Positions 8,102-19,300 of a stretch of 64,000 nucleotides of DNA are shown here, one piece after another. The notes under the pieces are model-generated. The model was not told the origin of the DNA. It saw only the letters and a list, made by a program, of their open reading frames with translations, and did no database searches. Where the stretch lies: positions 6,278,001-6,342,000 of the forward strand of contig NZ_CP085173.1 of assembly GCF_020616555.1 (NCBI RefSeq). The letters run 5' to 3'. Each line of letters begins with the position of its first letter. Position 1 is the stretch's first letter. The translations under genes and the position numbers were made by a program. Origin of the DNA: Streptomyces longhuiensis (GTDB lineage: Bacteria; Actinomycetota; Actinomycetes; Streptomycetales; Streptomycetaceae).

Positions 8102-9039
8102 ACGGCTCCCTTCGGCCGGCCGAGCGACAGCAGGTTGGCCCGGATCTTCTGGAACGGCGTCGGAGGAAGCGACCTGCTGGAGCCGCGGGCGTAGTAGCGC
8201 TCCAGGTAGTACTGGCCGACGCTCAGGACCGATGTCATCACCAGGTACCAGGCCGCGGCCAGGAAGAACATCTCCACCGGTGCGCCGGAGTTCTGGCCGA
8301 TGTCCTGGGCGTAGCGGAAGAGTTCGTAGAACTGCACCGCCGACACCAGCGAGGTCGTCTTCAGCATGTTGATGACCTCGTTGCCCGTGGGCGGCACGAT
8401 CACCCGCATCGCCTGCGGGATCACGATCCGGCGCAGGGTCTTGGAGTGGCTCATGCCGAGGGCGTGCGAGGCCTCCGTCTGGCCCTCGTCGACCGAGAGC
8501 AGACCGGCGCGGCAGATCTCGGCCATGTACGCGGCCTCGTTCAGGCCGAGTCCGAGCAGCGCCGTCAGGAACGGCGTCATGAACGAGGACCAGTAGTCCT
8601 TGTAGATCGGACCGAGGTTGATGTACTCGAAGACCAGGCCCAGGTTGAACCAGACGAACAGCTGGACCAGGACCGGCGTCCCGCGGAAGAACCAGATGTA
8701 GAACCAGGCGATCGACGACGTCACCGGGTTGCGTGACAGGCGCATCACGGCGAGCAGGACACCGCCCGCCACGCCGATGATCATGGAGATCGCCGTCAGC
8801 AGCAGGGTCTGGCCGACACCCTTGAGAATGCGGTTGTCGAAGAAGTAGTCGGGGATCGCACCCCAGTTGATCTTGCCCTGGGCGAACGCGTAGACGATCG
8901 CGACGAGGACGGCGATCGCGACGACCGCGGCCACATAGCGGCCGTAGTGCCGGACCGGGATGGCCCTGATGGCCTCGGGTCCCGCCTTGGGCGTCGGGAC
9001 GTCCTCGGGCCCGTCCGTCTTGTCTATGTCAACAGACAC
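8098..9039 (-). CDS. Polar amino-acid ABC transporter permease (HisM/GlnP type)
   Basis: 313-residue inner-membrane permease with a cytosolic N-terminal extension of about 35 residues, a first membrane segment ([17 protein letters not shown]), and the HisMQ-type core. The EAA loop is in [29 protein letters not shown], and the later [15 protein letters not shown] is conserved. Only one permease gene is present, so it probably forms a homodimer. Located between the binding-protein gene (43-bp gap) and the ATPase (4-bp overlap). Confidence 0.94.
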
Positions 9040-9081
9040 GGGTGTTGCCTTTCAAACGGCTGGGTGACGAGAGGGGTGCGG

Positions 9082-10044
9082 TCACTTGCCGCCGTTGACG
9101 GTGGCTTCCTTGACCGCGCCCGCCTCGACGCCCCACTTCGCGATGATCTTCTCGTACTCGCCGTTCTTGATGACGGCGTCGAGCGCCGCCTTCAGGGCGT
9201 CCCGCAGCTGGTCGTTGCCCTTGGCGACGGCGATGCCGTACGGGGCGGCCTCGACCTGGTCGCCGACGATCTCGAAGTCCTTGCCGCCGCCCGCGGTCTT
9301 CACCGCGTACGCGGCGACCGGGAAGTCGGAGGAGCCGGCGTCCGCGCCGCCCGAGCGCAGTCGGGTCTGGGCCTGCTGGTCGTCGTCGAAGGACTCGATG
9401 GCGAGCTTCTTGCCGGCCGGGCACTTCTTCGCCTGCGCCTTGGCCAGGTCGTGCGAGACCGTGCCGCGCTGGACGACGATCTTCTTGCCGCACAGGTCGT
9501 CCCAGGTCTTGATGCCCTGGGTCTTGCCCTTCGGCGTGTAGATCGAGACGCCCGCGTCGAAGTAGTCCACGAAGTCGACGCCCTCGCCGACCTTCTTGCC
9601 GGTGTCGGAGTCGACACCGTTCTGCCGGTCCTTGGTGTCCGTCATCGCCGACATCGCGATGTCGTAGCGCTTGGAGCGCAGACCGGTGATGAGGGTGTCG
9701 AACGTGCCGTTCTGGAACTCGAACTTCACCCCGAGCTGCTTGCCCATGGCGGCCGCGAGGTCGGGGTCGATGCCCGCCGTGTTGCCGGACTTGTCCTTGA
9801 ACTCGACCGGCGCGTAAGCGATGTCCGAACCGACCTTGATGACGCCCCTGTCGCGGATCTCCTTGGGGAGCTTGTCCGCGAGCGGGGCGCTCTTGGTGGA
9901 GTCGGCGGGCGCGCTCTTGTCCTTGGTCTGGTCACCGCAGCCGGACAGCAGCAGAGTGCCTGCGACCGCGATCGCGCCGACCACGGCAATCCGGGACTTC
10001 GCGGACTTCGCAGCGGTCGAACGACGGGTGGTGCTTGCGGTCAT
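9082..10044 (-). CDS. Amino-acid ABC transporter substrate-binding lipoprotein
   Basis: 320 residues with a lipoprotein signal: basic N-terminus, hydrophobic stretch AVVGAIAVAGTLLL, lipobox LLSGC with acylated Cys36. The mature part is a family-3 periplasmic-binding-type domain (GVIKVGSDIAYAPVEFKDKSG ...; KPVGEGVDFVDYF-like region), typical for polar amino acids, probably glutamine or glutamate. The ATG at 10044 is chosen because GGAGGAACC precedes it. First gene of the transporter operon; its upstream region is long (about 580 bp) and shared with the divergent malic enzyme gene. Confidence 0.93.
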   Translation of the reverse strand: MTASTTRRSTAAKSAKSRIAVVGAIAVAGTLLLSGCGDQTKDKSAPADSTKSAPLADKLPKEIRDRGVIKVGSDIAYAPVEFKDKSGNTAGIDPDLAAAMGKQLGVKFEFQNGTFDTLITGLRSKRYDIAMSAMTDTKDRQNGVDSDTGKKVGEGVDFVDYFDAGVSIYTPKGKTQGIKTWDDLCGKKIVVQRGTVSHDLAKAQAKKCPAGKKLAIESFDDDQQAQTRLRSGGADAGSSDFPVAAYAVKTAGGGKDFEIVGDQVEAAPYGIAVAKGNDQLRDALKAALDAVIKNGEYEKIIAKWGVEAGAVKEATVNGGK

Positions 10045-10625
10045 TTCTGGTTCCTCCGGCAGGGTGAGGGAGTAGCCGATGCAGAGATCCGGCACACATC
10101 TTCGAGTGTCGCGACCTCGTGTGATTACGGCATCTTGCCATTCGGACCGGGCCATTCAGGGCCCCTCCTATGTCAAAATCGGATAACGGGTTACCCCCGT
10201 ACCGCTCCCGAACCCCGACAGGTCGGTACATCGCCCCAACGGGCGAGCGAATATCTGCGGCGACAGCGCCATCAGGCCGGAAGATCTGCGGCCCCGCGGC
10301 TCGCGTCTCACCATGTGAGCGACGCCCCATCGGCTTTGAGCTCGACTTGAGGTCCGGCCCCTAATATCCGGATCCTCGGCTATGAGTCATGTCACCGCGC
10401 TGTGATCGATCACAAATGGACTCGTCCGAGGTGGCGTCCGTCAGGTAAGAAGGTTCTTTACACCCCTCATCCGGGGCTCAGGGCGCGCGTGCGGCGCGCC
10501 CATCGCGTACTGACCCGTACGAGTGCAAGACACCCGACACGTGGGTCATACGCGGTGCCCGCCCGTTCCTCAACCAGGAGCGGACCCACCCTCAACTGAT
10601 GATTAAGACTTAAGGGGTCATACAA
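10045..10625. other. Long divergent promoter region, transporter / malic enzyme
   Basis: No supportable gene. It contains a 14-bp palindrome TGTGATCGATCACA at 10401-10414 and, just before the malic enzyme start, an AT-rich TTAAGACTTAAGG element (10603-10615). Short open frames lack ribosome sites. Confidence 0.6.
10401..10414. promoter_or_regulatory. Crp-like palindrome upstream of malic enzyme
   Basis: TGTGATCGATCACA is a perfect palindrome. Its core GTG-N6-CAC matches the binding motif reported for Streptomyces Crp. It lies about 220 bp upstream of the malic enzyme gene, in the shared region with the transporter operon. Binding is inference. Confidence 0.45.
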
Positions 10626-11870
<1,245 letters not shown>

Positions 11871-11889
11871 TCACGCCGCAGGCCCCGAC

Positions 11890-11934
11890 CGCGCCCCGTG
11901 CGCCACGGATCGACTCCGTGGGGCACGGGGCGCG
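11890..11934 (+). terminator. Terminator of the malic enzyme gene
   Basis: CGCGCCCCGTGC (11890-11901) pairs with GCACGGGGCGCG (11923-11934), and an inner CCACGGA/TCCGTGG stem (11903-11909 and 11915-11921) continues it. There is no U-tract, as is usual in Streptomyces. Confidence 0.8.
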
Positions 11935-11993
11935 GCGCGTGTCACAGCCCTACGGTGTTCCGCACGGCACCCGGCGGACCTAGGGTCAAGGTC

Positions 11994-12956
11994 ATGTTCG
12001 CTGCCTACGCCGCCCGAATCGACCGTGACCAGCCGCTGAACGGCCTTGAGTTGGGGGATCGCCCGGCCCCCGAGGCCCGCCCCGGCTGGACGACCGTGAA
12101 CGTCAAAGCCGCCTCCCTCAACCACCACGACCTGTGGTCCCTGCGCGGGGTCGGACTCGGTGAGGACAAGCTCCCGATGATCCTCGGCTGCGACGCCGCC
12201 GGGATCGACCAGGACGGCAACGAGGTCGTCCTGCACTCCGTCATCGGCCAGGCCGGTTACGGGGTCGGGCCCCGGGAGGGCCGGTCCATCCTCACCGAGA
12301 AGTACCAGGGCACCTTCGCCGAGCAGGTGACCGTGCCCGAGTGGAACGTACTGCCCAAGCCGAAGGAGCTCAGCTTCGAGGAGGCGGCCTGCCTGCCGAC
12401 CGCGTGGCTGACGGCGTACCGCATGCTGTTCACCAACGCCGGTGTGCGTCCCGGTGACTCCGTGCTCGTGCAGGGCGCCGGCGGCGGGGTCGCCACGGCC
12501 GCGATCGTCCTCGGCAAGGCGGCCGGTCTCAAGGTCTTCGCGACCAGCCGTGACGAGGCCAAGCGCAAGCGTGCCCTGGAGCTCGGCGCCGTCGAGGCCG
12601 TCGAGTCGGGTGCGCGGCTGCCGCAGCGCGTGGACGCCGTCATCGAGACGGTCGGCGCGGCCACCTGGTCGCACTCCATCAAGTCGCTCCGGCCCGGCGG
12701 CACGGTCGTCATCTCCGGTGCCACCAGCGGTGACCGTCCCTCGCACGCCGAGCTGACCCGTGTCTTCTTCCTGGAGCTGAAGATCGTCGGCTCGACGATG
12801 GGCTCGAAGGACGAGCTGGAGGACCTGCTGTCGTTCTGTGCGGCCACCGGTGTGCGCCCCGTGATCGACGAGACCCTCCCGCTGGACCGCGCCCGCGAGG
12901 GCTTCGAGCGGATGGAGGCCGGCGGCCAGTTCGGCAAGATCGTGCTGACGGTCTGA
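11994..12956 (+). CDS. Zinc-binding dehydrogenase / quinone oxidoreductase-like protein (MDR superfamily)
   Basis: 320 residues. N-terminal GroES-like domain (VNVKAASLNHHDLWSLRG) and C-terminal Rossmann domain with GAGGGVATAAIVLGKAAG. The pattern is that of NADPH:quinone reductase-like MDR enzymes; the structural-zinc cysteine cluster is not evident, so it may be zinc-free. The ATG at 11994 is chosen over an upstream in-frame start that overlaps the malic enzyme terminator. It is convergent with the PadR gene across a 13-bp stem terminator. Confidence 0.88.
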   Translation: MFAAYAARIDRDQPLNGLELGDRPAPEARPGWTTVNVKAASLNHHDLWSLRGVGLGEDKLPMILGCDAAGIDQDGNEVVLHSVIGQAGYGVGPREGRSILTEKYQGTFAEQVTVPEWNVLPKPKELSFEEAACLPTAWLTAYRMLFTNAGVRPGDSVLVQGAGGGVATAAIVLGKAAGLKVFATSRDEAKRKRALELGAVEAVESGARLPQRVDAVIETVGAATWSHSIKSLRPGGTVVISGATSGDRPSHAELTRVFFLELKIVGSTMGSKDELEDLLSFCAATGVRPVIDETLPLDRAREGFERMEAGGQFGKIVLTV

Positions 12957-13000
12957 CGGTCTGACCTTGCTGGATCCTGTCTGACCTTGCGGATCCGTGA

Positions 13001-13029
13001 GGGTCGAGGGGCGGCGCGCCCCTCGACCC
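13001..13029. terminator. Bidirectional terminator hairpin
   Basis: Perfect 13-bp stem GGGTCGAGGGGCG / CGCCCCTCGACCC with a 3-nt loop, between the convergent oxidoreductase and PadR genes. Just upstream, CTGACCTTGC is repeated at 12961 and 12981, each followed by GGATCC-containing sequence. Confidence 0.85.
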
Positions 13030-13054
13030 GTCCCGTCCCCGGACGTCGCGCGGG

Positions 13055-14095
13055 TCAGCCCTTGGGTGTCCGCAAGGACGCCCCGATGTGTGCCGCCGCC
13101 TCCGACAACCGGCGCCGGGCCTCACGGAGTTGGTCCTCCGTCACCCCGCGGTCCCTGGCCGTGTCGCGGATGTCGTCGCGGAAGCGGTCGAGGAGGCGGT
13201 CCAGATCACGGGCCGGGTCGCCGGTCGAGTCCTCGTGGCTCCACGACGGCAGATACTCCGCGGGGATGTCGCCATGGGTGACCCGCACCTCGGGCCCGGC
13301 GCCGTCCGAACGGGCCGCGCCGCCCGGCTCCTTGCCGAAGTACTTGCCGAAGTCACCGAACTCCTTGGCCAGTTCGGTCAGGCCCTCCCGGACCCCCGTG
13401 GGCCAGTCGCCCTGCGCGAAGTGGTCCTGGACCTGGTCCTGCACCCGCTTCGCCAGCCGCTGGACCTGCTCCTGCGCCTGCTCGCGCGCCTGCTCCTGCG
13501 CCTCCTTGGCCTGCCTGCGGGCCCGCTGGGCCTCCTCGCGGGCCCGGCGGCTCTCGTCCTTCGCGCGCCGCGCCTGCTCCTTCCACTCCTGCCGGGCGCG
13601 GCGCAGCTCCTCCTTGGCCGCGCGCCACGCCTCCTTGTCCCCGAAGTCCTGGAAGTCGCCGAACGGGCCCGGCCGCTCGCTCTTGCGCGTGGTCGTCCCC
13701 GAACCGTTCCGCGCCTCCGAGGCGGCCGCGCGCATCTCGCGGCGCAGATCGCCCGCCGCGCCCCGCACGTCGTCCCGGATCTCGGCGGCGAGCTCCGCCA
13801 CGGACTCGCGGATCTCCAGCTCCAGGTCGGCCAGTTCACCGCTGCGGTCGGCCAGCTCGGCGCGGCCCGCGTCGGTGATCGAGTAGACCTTTCTGCCGCC
13901 CTCCGTGGTGTGAGTGACCAGCCCTTCGGCCTCCAGCTTCGCCAGGCGCGGGTACACCGTGCCGGCCGAGGGCGCGTACAGGCCCTGGAAGCGCTCCTCC
14001 AGGAGCCGGATCACCTCGTACCCGTGGCGCGGGGCCTCGTCGAGCAGCTTCAGGAGGTAGAGGCGCAGTCGGCCGTGGGCGAAGACGGGGGCCAT
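13055..14095 (-). CDS. PadR family transcriptional regulator with long coiled-coil tail
   Basis: 346 residues, much longer than typical PadR (about 110-180). The first ~95 residues are the winged helix (LYLLKLLDEAPRHGYEVIRLLEE ... GTVYPRLAKLEAEGLV). Residues of roughly 170-260 are a continuous Arg/Glu/Gln/Ala helix (repeats of RRAR, EEAQRAR, EQAQEQ) predicted to form a coiled coil. Only 1 nt separates the upstream DUF4097 stop from this ATG, so both come from one mRNA. The CGATATATCG dyad upstream of the operon may be its operator. The coiled coil suggests multimerisation or a partner protein. Confidence 0.9.
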   Translation of the reverse strand: MAPVFAHGRLRLYLLKLLDEAPRHGYEVIRLLEERFQGLYAPSAGTVYPRLAKLEAEGLVTHTTEGGRKVYSITDAGRAELADRSGELADLELEIRESVAELAAEIRDDVRGAAGDLRREMRAAASEARNGSGTTTRKSERPGPFGDFQDFGDKEAWRAAKEELRRARQEWKEQARRAKDESRRAREEAQRARRQAKEAQEQAREQAQEQVQRLAKRVQDQVQDHFAQGDWPTGVREGLTELAKEFGDFGKYFGKEPGGAARSDGAGPEVRVTHGDIPAEYLPSWSHEDSTGDPARDLDRLLDRFRDDIRDTARDRGVTEDQLREARRRLSEAAAHIGASLRTPKG

Positions 14096-14096
14096 G

Positions 14097-15017
14097 TCAG
14101 AGCACCTTCTTGTCGGCCGGGCCGCCGGTGGCGGCGTCAGGGGCGGAGGGGGAGTCGGCGGGGGAGTGCTCGACGGGGGCGCCCGTGGCGGGAGCATGGG
14201 CGTCGTCCTCCGCCGGAGGCCGCCGCAGGAGCGCGATCGATCCGGAGACCGTCGTCGCCTTCAGCTTTCCGCGGCCCGTGCCGAGCCTGCCCGTGATGCT
14301 CTTGGCACCCCAGTGGCCGCCGACCCGCAGATCCTCGAAGGCGTTCGACACGGATCCGCTCGCCGTGTTCGCCTCGACCTCCGCGTCCGCGGGGTGCGGG
14401 AGACGGATCGCGATCTCGCCCGAGACGCTCGTCAGGTTCACATCCGTCGCCCGGGCGGCCGGGTCGAGGTCCACGATCATCGAGCCGCTCACCGAGTCGG
14501 CCCGCACGGAGGGGCCCGCGCCCTCGACGACGGTCAGGTCCCCGGAGACGGAGTTGAAGCGCAGGTCCCCTGTCACCGCCTGGGCCTCGACATTCCCGGA
14601 GACGGTGTCCGTGCGCACATCGCCCGCGACGCCGACCAGCGTCGTGTCGCCGGTGACGCCCTTGACTTCCGTACGCCCCTGCATCCCGGACACGACCGCG
14701 CCGGCTCCGACGACGCCCACCTCGACTCCCGTACCGGCCGGGACCGCCAGGGACACGACCGCGCTGCGGCGCCAGCCCTTGGGGTCGAGCCACTTCAGGA
14801 AGCCCTTCCAGGGCAGATCGTCGTACGCGACGGTCAGCACGCCGTCCGCCAGGGTCACCTGGAGCGGCGGGCCCTCGATCTCGGACACCTCGAGGCGGGT
14901 GGAACCTTCGTCGGTGCCCACGACGTTCACCGTTCCGTTGACGATGCGTACGTGGAGCGTCGTCACGGGCTCGTCGAAGGCGAGCTTGTGGGGCTCTGCC
15001 ACGGACCACTCGGGCAT
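14097..15017 (-). CDS. DUF4097 beta-helix-like protein
   Basis: 306 residues. The central region is a run of short repeats such as VSGNVEAQAVTGDLRFNSVSGDL, the signature of DUF4097/LiaG-type proteins that fold as a right-handed beta structure. There is no signal peptide, and the C-terminus is Pro/Ala-rich and disordered. In other bacteria such genes travel with PadR-type regulators and envelope-stress modules; the biochemical role is unknown. Ribosome site GAGGAGG before the ATG at 15017; in-frame upstream starts run into the regulatory dyad. Confidence 0.88.
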   Translation of the reverse strand: MPEWSVAEPHKLAFDEPVTTLHVRIVNGTVNVVGTDEGSTRLEVSEIEGPPLQVTLADGVLTVAYDDLPWKGFLKWLDPKGWRRSAVVSLAVPAGTGVEVGVVGAGAVVSGMQGRTEVKGVTGDTTLVGVAGDVRTDTVSGNVEAQAVTGDLRFNSVSGDLTVVEGAGPSVRADSVSGSMIVDLDPAARATDVNLTSVSGEIAIRLPHPADAEVEANTASGSVSNAFEDLRVGGHWGAKSITGRLGTGRGKLKATTVSGSIALLRRPPAEDDAHAPATGAPVEHSPADSPSAPDAATGGPADKKVL

Positions 15018-15080
15018 GGTGCGACCTCCTCGGCGGGACGGATCGGGAGCGGACGCCTTGTATCGCACCCTTGCAAGACA

Positions 15081-15090
15081 CGATATATCG
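15081..15090. promoter_or_regulatory. Candidate PadR operator
   Basis: CGATATATCG is a perfect palindrome about 65 bp upstream of the DUF4097 start. A related half TATCG at 15061-15065 makes a larger TATCG ... CGATA dyad. The AT-rich core stands out in this GC-rich DNA. PadR regulators commonly autoregulate from such sites. Confidence 0.4.
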
Positions 15091-15196
15091 CGGATACGGA
15101 AAGTCAAGACAGTCGCGACTGGATTCCGCCGTACGGGCCACCCTGTACAGGGGTATTCATGGGCCAAACCGCACGAACTGACCTAGCGTTGGATTC

Positions 15197-16045
15197 ATGC
15201 CGTCCGACGCCACCGCCGACTCCGCCGGCACCCCCGCCCCGCAGGCCAGGGCCGCGGGAGCGCTGCTGCTGTGCCGCGCCGACCCCGCCACCGCCGGTCC
15301 CGCCGCCCAGCTCCTGCGCGAGCGCATGCTCCTCGCCCCGGCGGGACCCGAGTGGAGCGTCCTGGTCCCCGAGGGCAAGCCCTGGCTGCACGACGGCGAA
15401 CGGATCGACAGCGTCCTCGCGGGCTGGGCCGCGGCCCTCGCCGTCAGCGTCCCCTGGCCGGTGCTCGCCCTGTGGTGGGACGCCGAACACAGCGGCTACA
15501 CCCTCGCGTCGGGGTTCCGCCGCCCCGTCGGCTACGTATGGCTGGCGAACGGCACACCTGTCGGCGAGGACGAGGCGATGCGCACGTTCGCCGGGCGCCT
15601 CGGCCTCGACCCGGTCCTGGACATGCAGTCCCTGGAGGAACTCACCCGGTCCGACAGCGGGGCGGACTCCCGCGCCCGTCTGCTCGGCCTGCTCGCGGTC
15701 CTCACGCGCGCGGGGCTGATTCTCCCGGCCGGCCTGACCCCCGGGGAGCCCGCCGACCGGCTGCGCGAGGTCGCGCGCGTGCAGCCCGGCGCCGAACACA
15801 TCGAGTGGTCCGGCTGGCGCGACGCCGTCCGCGCGGAACTCGACGTCGTGGAACGCAGCGCCATAGGGCCCTGGCTGCGCGGTCCCAAGGCGCGCACGGC
15901 GGCGGCGGTCCAGCTCGCCGTGGGCATCCCGCTCACCGTGTGGGGCCTGCGCCGGCGCGGCACCGGCTGGGCGCTCGCGGGCGCGCTCCTGGTCGTACAC
16001 GGCGCGCTCGGCCTCGCCTACGACCGGCTGCGCGCCTGGGACTGA
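15197..16045 (+). CDS. Conserved membrane protein of unknown function
   Basis: 282 residues. A soluble N-terminal part of about 230 residues (EWSVLVPEGKPW..., VPWPVLALWWD, GYVWLANGTPVGEDEAM) is followed by two hydrophobic segments near the C-terminus (AVQLAVGIPLTVWGL and GWALAGALLVVHGALGLAY), giving a tail-anchored topology. I do not recognise a catalytic motif. Divergent from the DUF4097-PadR operon and convergent with the small DUF6104 gene. Confidence 0.8.
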   Translation: MPSDATADSAGTPAPQARAAGALLLCRADPATAGPAAQLLRERMLLAPAGPEWSVLVPEGKPWLHDGERIDSVLAGWAAALAVSVPWPVLALWWDAEHSGYTLASGFRRPVGYVWLANGTPVGEDEAMRTFAGRLGLDPVLDMQSLEELTRSDSGADSRARLLGLLAVLTRAGLILPAGLTPGEPADRLREVARVQPGAEHIEWSGWRDAVRAELDVVERSAIGPWLRGPKARTAAAVQLAVGIPLTVWGLRRRGTGWALAGALLVVHGALGLAYDRLRAWD

Positions 16046-16078
16046 GGCCTGCTCCCGGGACGGGACCCGCTACTCGTC

Positions 16079-16261
16079 CTACTCGTCGTCATCCTCGTCG
16101 TCGAGCCGTGCCAGCCATGTCGCCAGCCGCTCGACCGGCACCTCGAAGTCCGGGTTCAGATCGACGAACGTACGCAGCTGCTCGGCGAGCCACTCGAAGG
16201 TGACCTCCTCCTCGCCGCGCCGCTTCTCCAGTTCCTCGATGCCGCGGTCGGTGAAGTACAT
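16079..16261 (-). CDS. Small acidic DUF6104-type protein
   Basis: 60 residues: MYFTDRGIEELEKRRGEEEV at the start and an acidic DEDDDE end. Short proteins of this kind are conserved just downstream of kgd in streptomycetes. Function unknown; the acidic helical character suggests a protein-binding accessory role. The ATG at 16261 is chosen because the longer frame runs through the kgd terminator. Confidence 0.8.
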   Translation of the reverse strand: MYFTDRGIEELEKRRGEEEVTFEWLAEQLRTFVDLNPDFEVPVERLATWLARLDDEDDDE

Positions 16262-16290
16262 GGTCCAGTCGCTCCTGGGGTGATACGGAC

Positions 16291-16321
16291 GTGGGGCCCG
16301 GAACAACGTTCCGGGCCCCAC
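16291..16321 (-). terminator. Terminator of kgd
   Basis: Perfect 14-bp stem GTGGGGCCCGGAAC / GTTCCGGGCCCCAC with loop AAC, placed between the kgd stop and the small downstream gene on the same strand. Confidence 0.85.
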
Positions 16322-16346
16322 AATCGTACGTACGAGGTCAGGCTGC

Positions 16347-19300
16347 TCAGGCCTCGAAGACCTCGCGCACCAGCTGCTCCTGCTCCGCCTGGTGACGCTT
16401 CGCCGAGCCGACCGCCGGCGACGAGCTGTGCGGCCGCGAGATGCGGCGCAGGCGCTCACCGTGCGGGACGTCGGCGCCGACCGCCAGGTCCAGGTGGTCG
16501 ATCAGGTTGAGGGCGATGAAGGGCCATGCGCCCTGGTTCGCCGGCTCCTCCTGCGCCCACAGGTACTTCTCCGCGTTCGGGTACTTGGAGATCTCCGCCT
16601 GGAGCTCGGCACCCGGCAGCGGGTACAGGCGCTCGATGCGGATGATCGCCGTGTCCGTCACGCCGCGCTTCTGGCGCTCGTTCTCAAGGTCGTAGTAGAC
16701 CTTGCCCGCGCAGAAGACGACCTTGCGGACCGCGGCCGGGTCCACCGAGCTGTCGCCGATGACGGGACGGAAGCCGCCCGTCGTGAACTCCTCCGCCTTC
16801 GACGCGGCGGCCTTGAGGCGCAGCATCGACTTCGGCGTGAAGACCACCAGCGGCTTGTGGTGCGGGTTGTGCACCTGCCACCGCAGGAGGTGGAAGTAGT
16901 TCGACGGGAGCGTCGGCATGGCGACCGTCATGTTGTTCTGCGCGCACAGCTGGAGGAAGCGCTCCGGGCGGGCGGACGAGTGGTCCGGGCCCTGGCCCTC
17001 GTAGCCGTGCGGCAGGAGCAGCGTGACGCCGGAGGTCTGGCCCCACTTCTGCTCGGCGGCCGAGATGTACTCGTCCACCACCGTCTGCGCGCCGTTGACG
17101 AAGTCGCCGAACTGCGCCTCCCACATCACGAGCGACTCGGGACGGGCCAGCGAGTAGCCGTACTCGAAGCCCATGACCGCGTACTCGGAGAGCAGGGAGT
17201 CGTAGACGTTGTAACGCGCCTGGTCGTCCGAGAGGTACAGCAGCGGGGTGAAGTCCTCGCCCGTCTCACGGTCGATCAGGACCGCGTGACGCTGGCCGAA
17301 CGTGCCGCGGCGCGAGTCCTGGCCCGAGAGGCGCACCGGGGTGCCCTCGAGGAGCAGGGAGCCGATGGCGAGCGTCTCGCCCATGCCCCAGTCGATCGTG
17401 CCGTCCTCGATCATCGCCGCGCGGCGCTGCAGCTGCGGCAGCAGACGCGGGTGGACGGTGACGCGGTCGGGGATGTTGACCTGCGACTCGGCGATCCGCT
17501 TCACGGTCTCCTGGGAGATCGCGGTGCTGACGGCGACCGGGAACTCGGCCTGCGGGTCGGCCGAGGGGGCCGACACCGGGTGCGCCGTGGCCTCGCGGAC
17601 CTCGGCGAACACCTTCTCCAGCTGGCCCTGGAAGTCCTGCAGCGCCTGCTCGGCCTCTTCGAGCGTGATGTCGCCACGGCCGATGAGGGACTCGGTGTAG
17701 AGCTTGCGCACCGAGCGCTTCTTGTCGATCAGGTCGTACATCAGCGGCTGCGTGAACGCCGGGTTGTCCGACTCGTTGTGCCCGCGGCGGCGGTAGCAGA
17801 TCAGGTCGATGACGACGTCCTTGTTGAACGCCTGGCGGAACTCGAAGGCCAGTCGGGCAACGCGGACGACGGCCTCGGGGTCGTCGCCGTTCACGTGGAA
17901 GATCGGCGCCTCGATCATGCGGGCCACGTCCGTGGCGTACATGGAGGAGCGCGACGACTCCGGGGCGGCGGTGAAGCCGACCTGGTTGTTGATGACGATG
18001 TGGACCGTGCCGCCCGTGCGGTAGCCGCGCAGCTGCGACATGTTGAGCGTCTCGGCGACCACACCCTGGCCCGCGAAGGCCGCGTCACCGTGCAGGGCGA
18101 CCGGCAGGACCGTGAAGTCCGTGCCGCCCTTGTTGATGATGTCCTGCTTGGCGCGGACGATGCCCTCGATGACCGGGTCGACCGTCTCCAGGTGGGACGG
18201 GTTCGCGGCCAGCGAGACCTTGATCTGCTCGCCGTCCAGGCCGGTGAAGGTGCCCTGGGCGCCCAGGTGGTACTTCACGTCGCCGGAGCCGTGCATCGAC
18301 TTCGGGTCGAGGTTGCCCTCGAACTCGCGGAAGATCTGCGCGTACGACTTGCCGACGATGTTCGCCAGGACGTTCAGACGGCCGCGGTGGGCCATGCCGA
18401 TGACGACCTCGTCCAGGCGCGACTCGGCGGCGGAGTCGATGACCGCGTCGAGCAGCGGGATGACGGACTCGCCGCCCTCCAGGGAGAAGCGCTTCTGGCC
18501 GACGTACTTCGTCTGCAGGAACGTCTCGAACGCCTCGGCCGCGTTCAGCCGGCGCAGGATGCGCAGCTGCTCCTCGCGCTCCGGCTTGGTGTGCGGGCGC
18601 TCGACGCGGTCCTGGAGCCACTTGCGCTGCTTCGGGTCCTGGATGTGCATGTACTCGATGCCGGTGGTGCGGCAGTACGAGTCACGCAGGACACCGAGGA
18701 TGTCGCGCAGCTTCATCATCGACTTGCCGGCGAAGCCGCCGACCGCGAACTCGCGCTCCAGGTCCCACAGGGTGAGGCCGTGCTCGGCGATGTCCAGGTC
18801 GGGGTGCTTGCGCTGGCGGTACTCCAGCGGGTCGGTGTCGGCCATGACGTGGCCGCGGACCCGGAAGGAGTGGATCAGCTCGAAGACGCGGGCGGCCTTC
18901 GTGACGTCGTCGTCGTGCGAGGCGTCGATGTCCTTGAACCAGCGGACCGGCTCGTAGGGGATGCGCAGCGCCTTGAAGATCTCGTCGTAGAACTCGCCCT
19001 CGCCGAGGAGGAGGTTCGCGACGATCCGCAGGAACTCGCCGGAGGCGGCGCCCTGGATGACCCGGTGGTCGTAGGTCGACGTGAGCGTCATGACCTTCGA
19101 GATGCCGAGCTTGTTCAGGGTGTCCTGGGACGTGCCCTGGAACTCCGCGGGGTAGTCCATCGAGCCGACGCCCATGATGACCGACTGTCCGGGCATCAGG
19201 CGCGGCACGGAGTGGACGGTGCCGAGGCCGCCGGGGTTGGTCAGCGAGACCGTGACACCGGTGAAGTCGTCCATGCCGAGCTTGCCGTCGCGGGCGCGGC

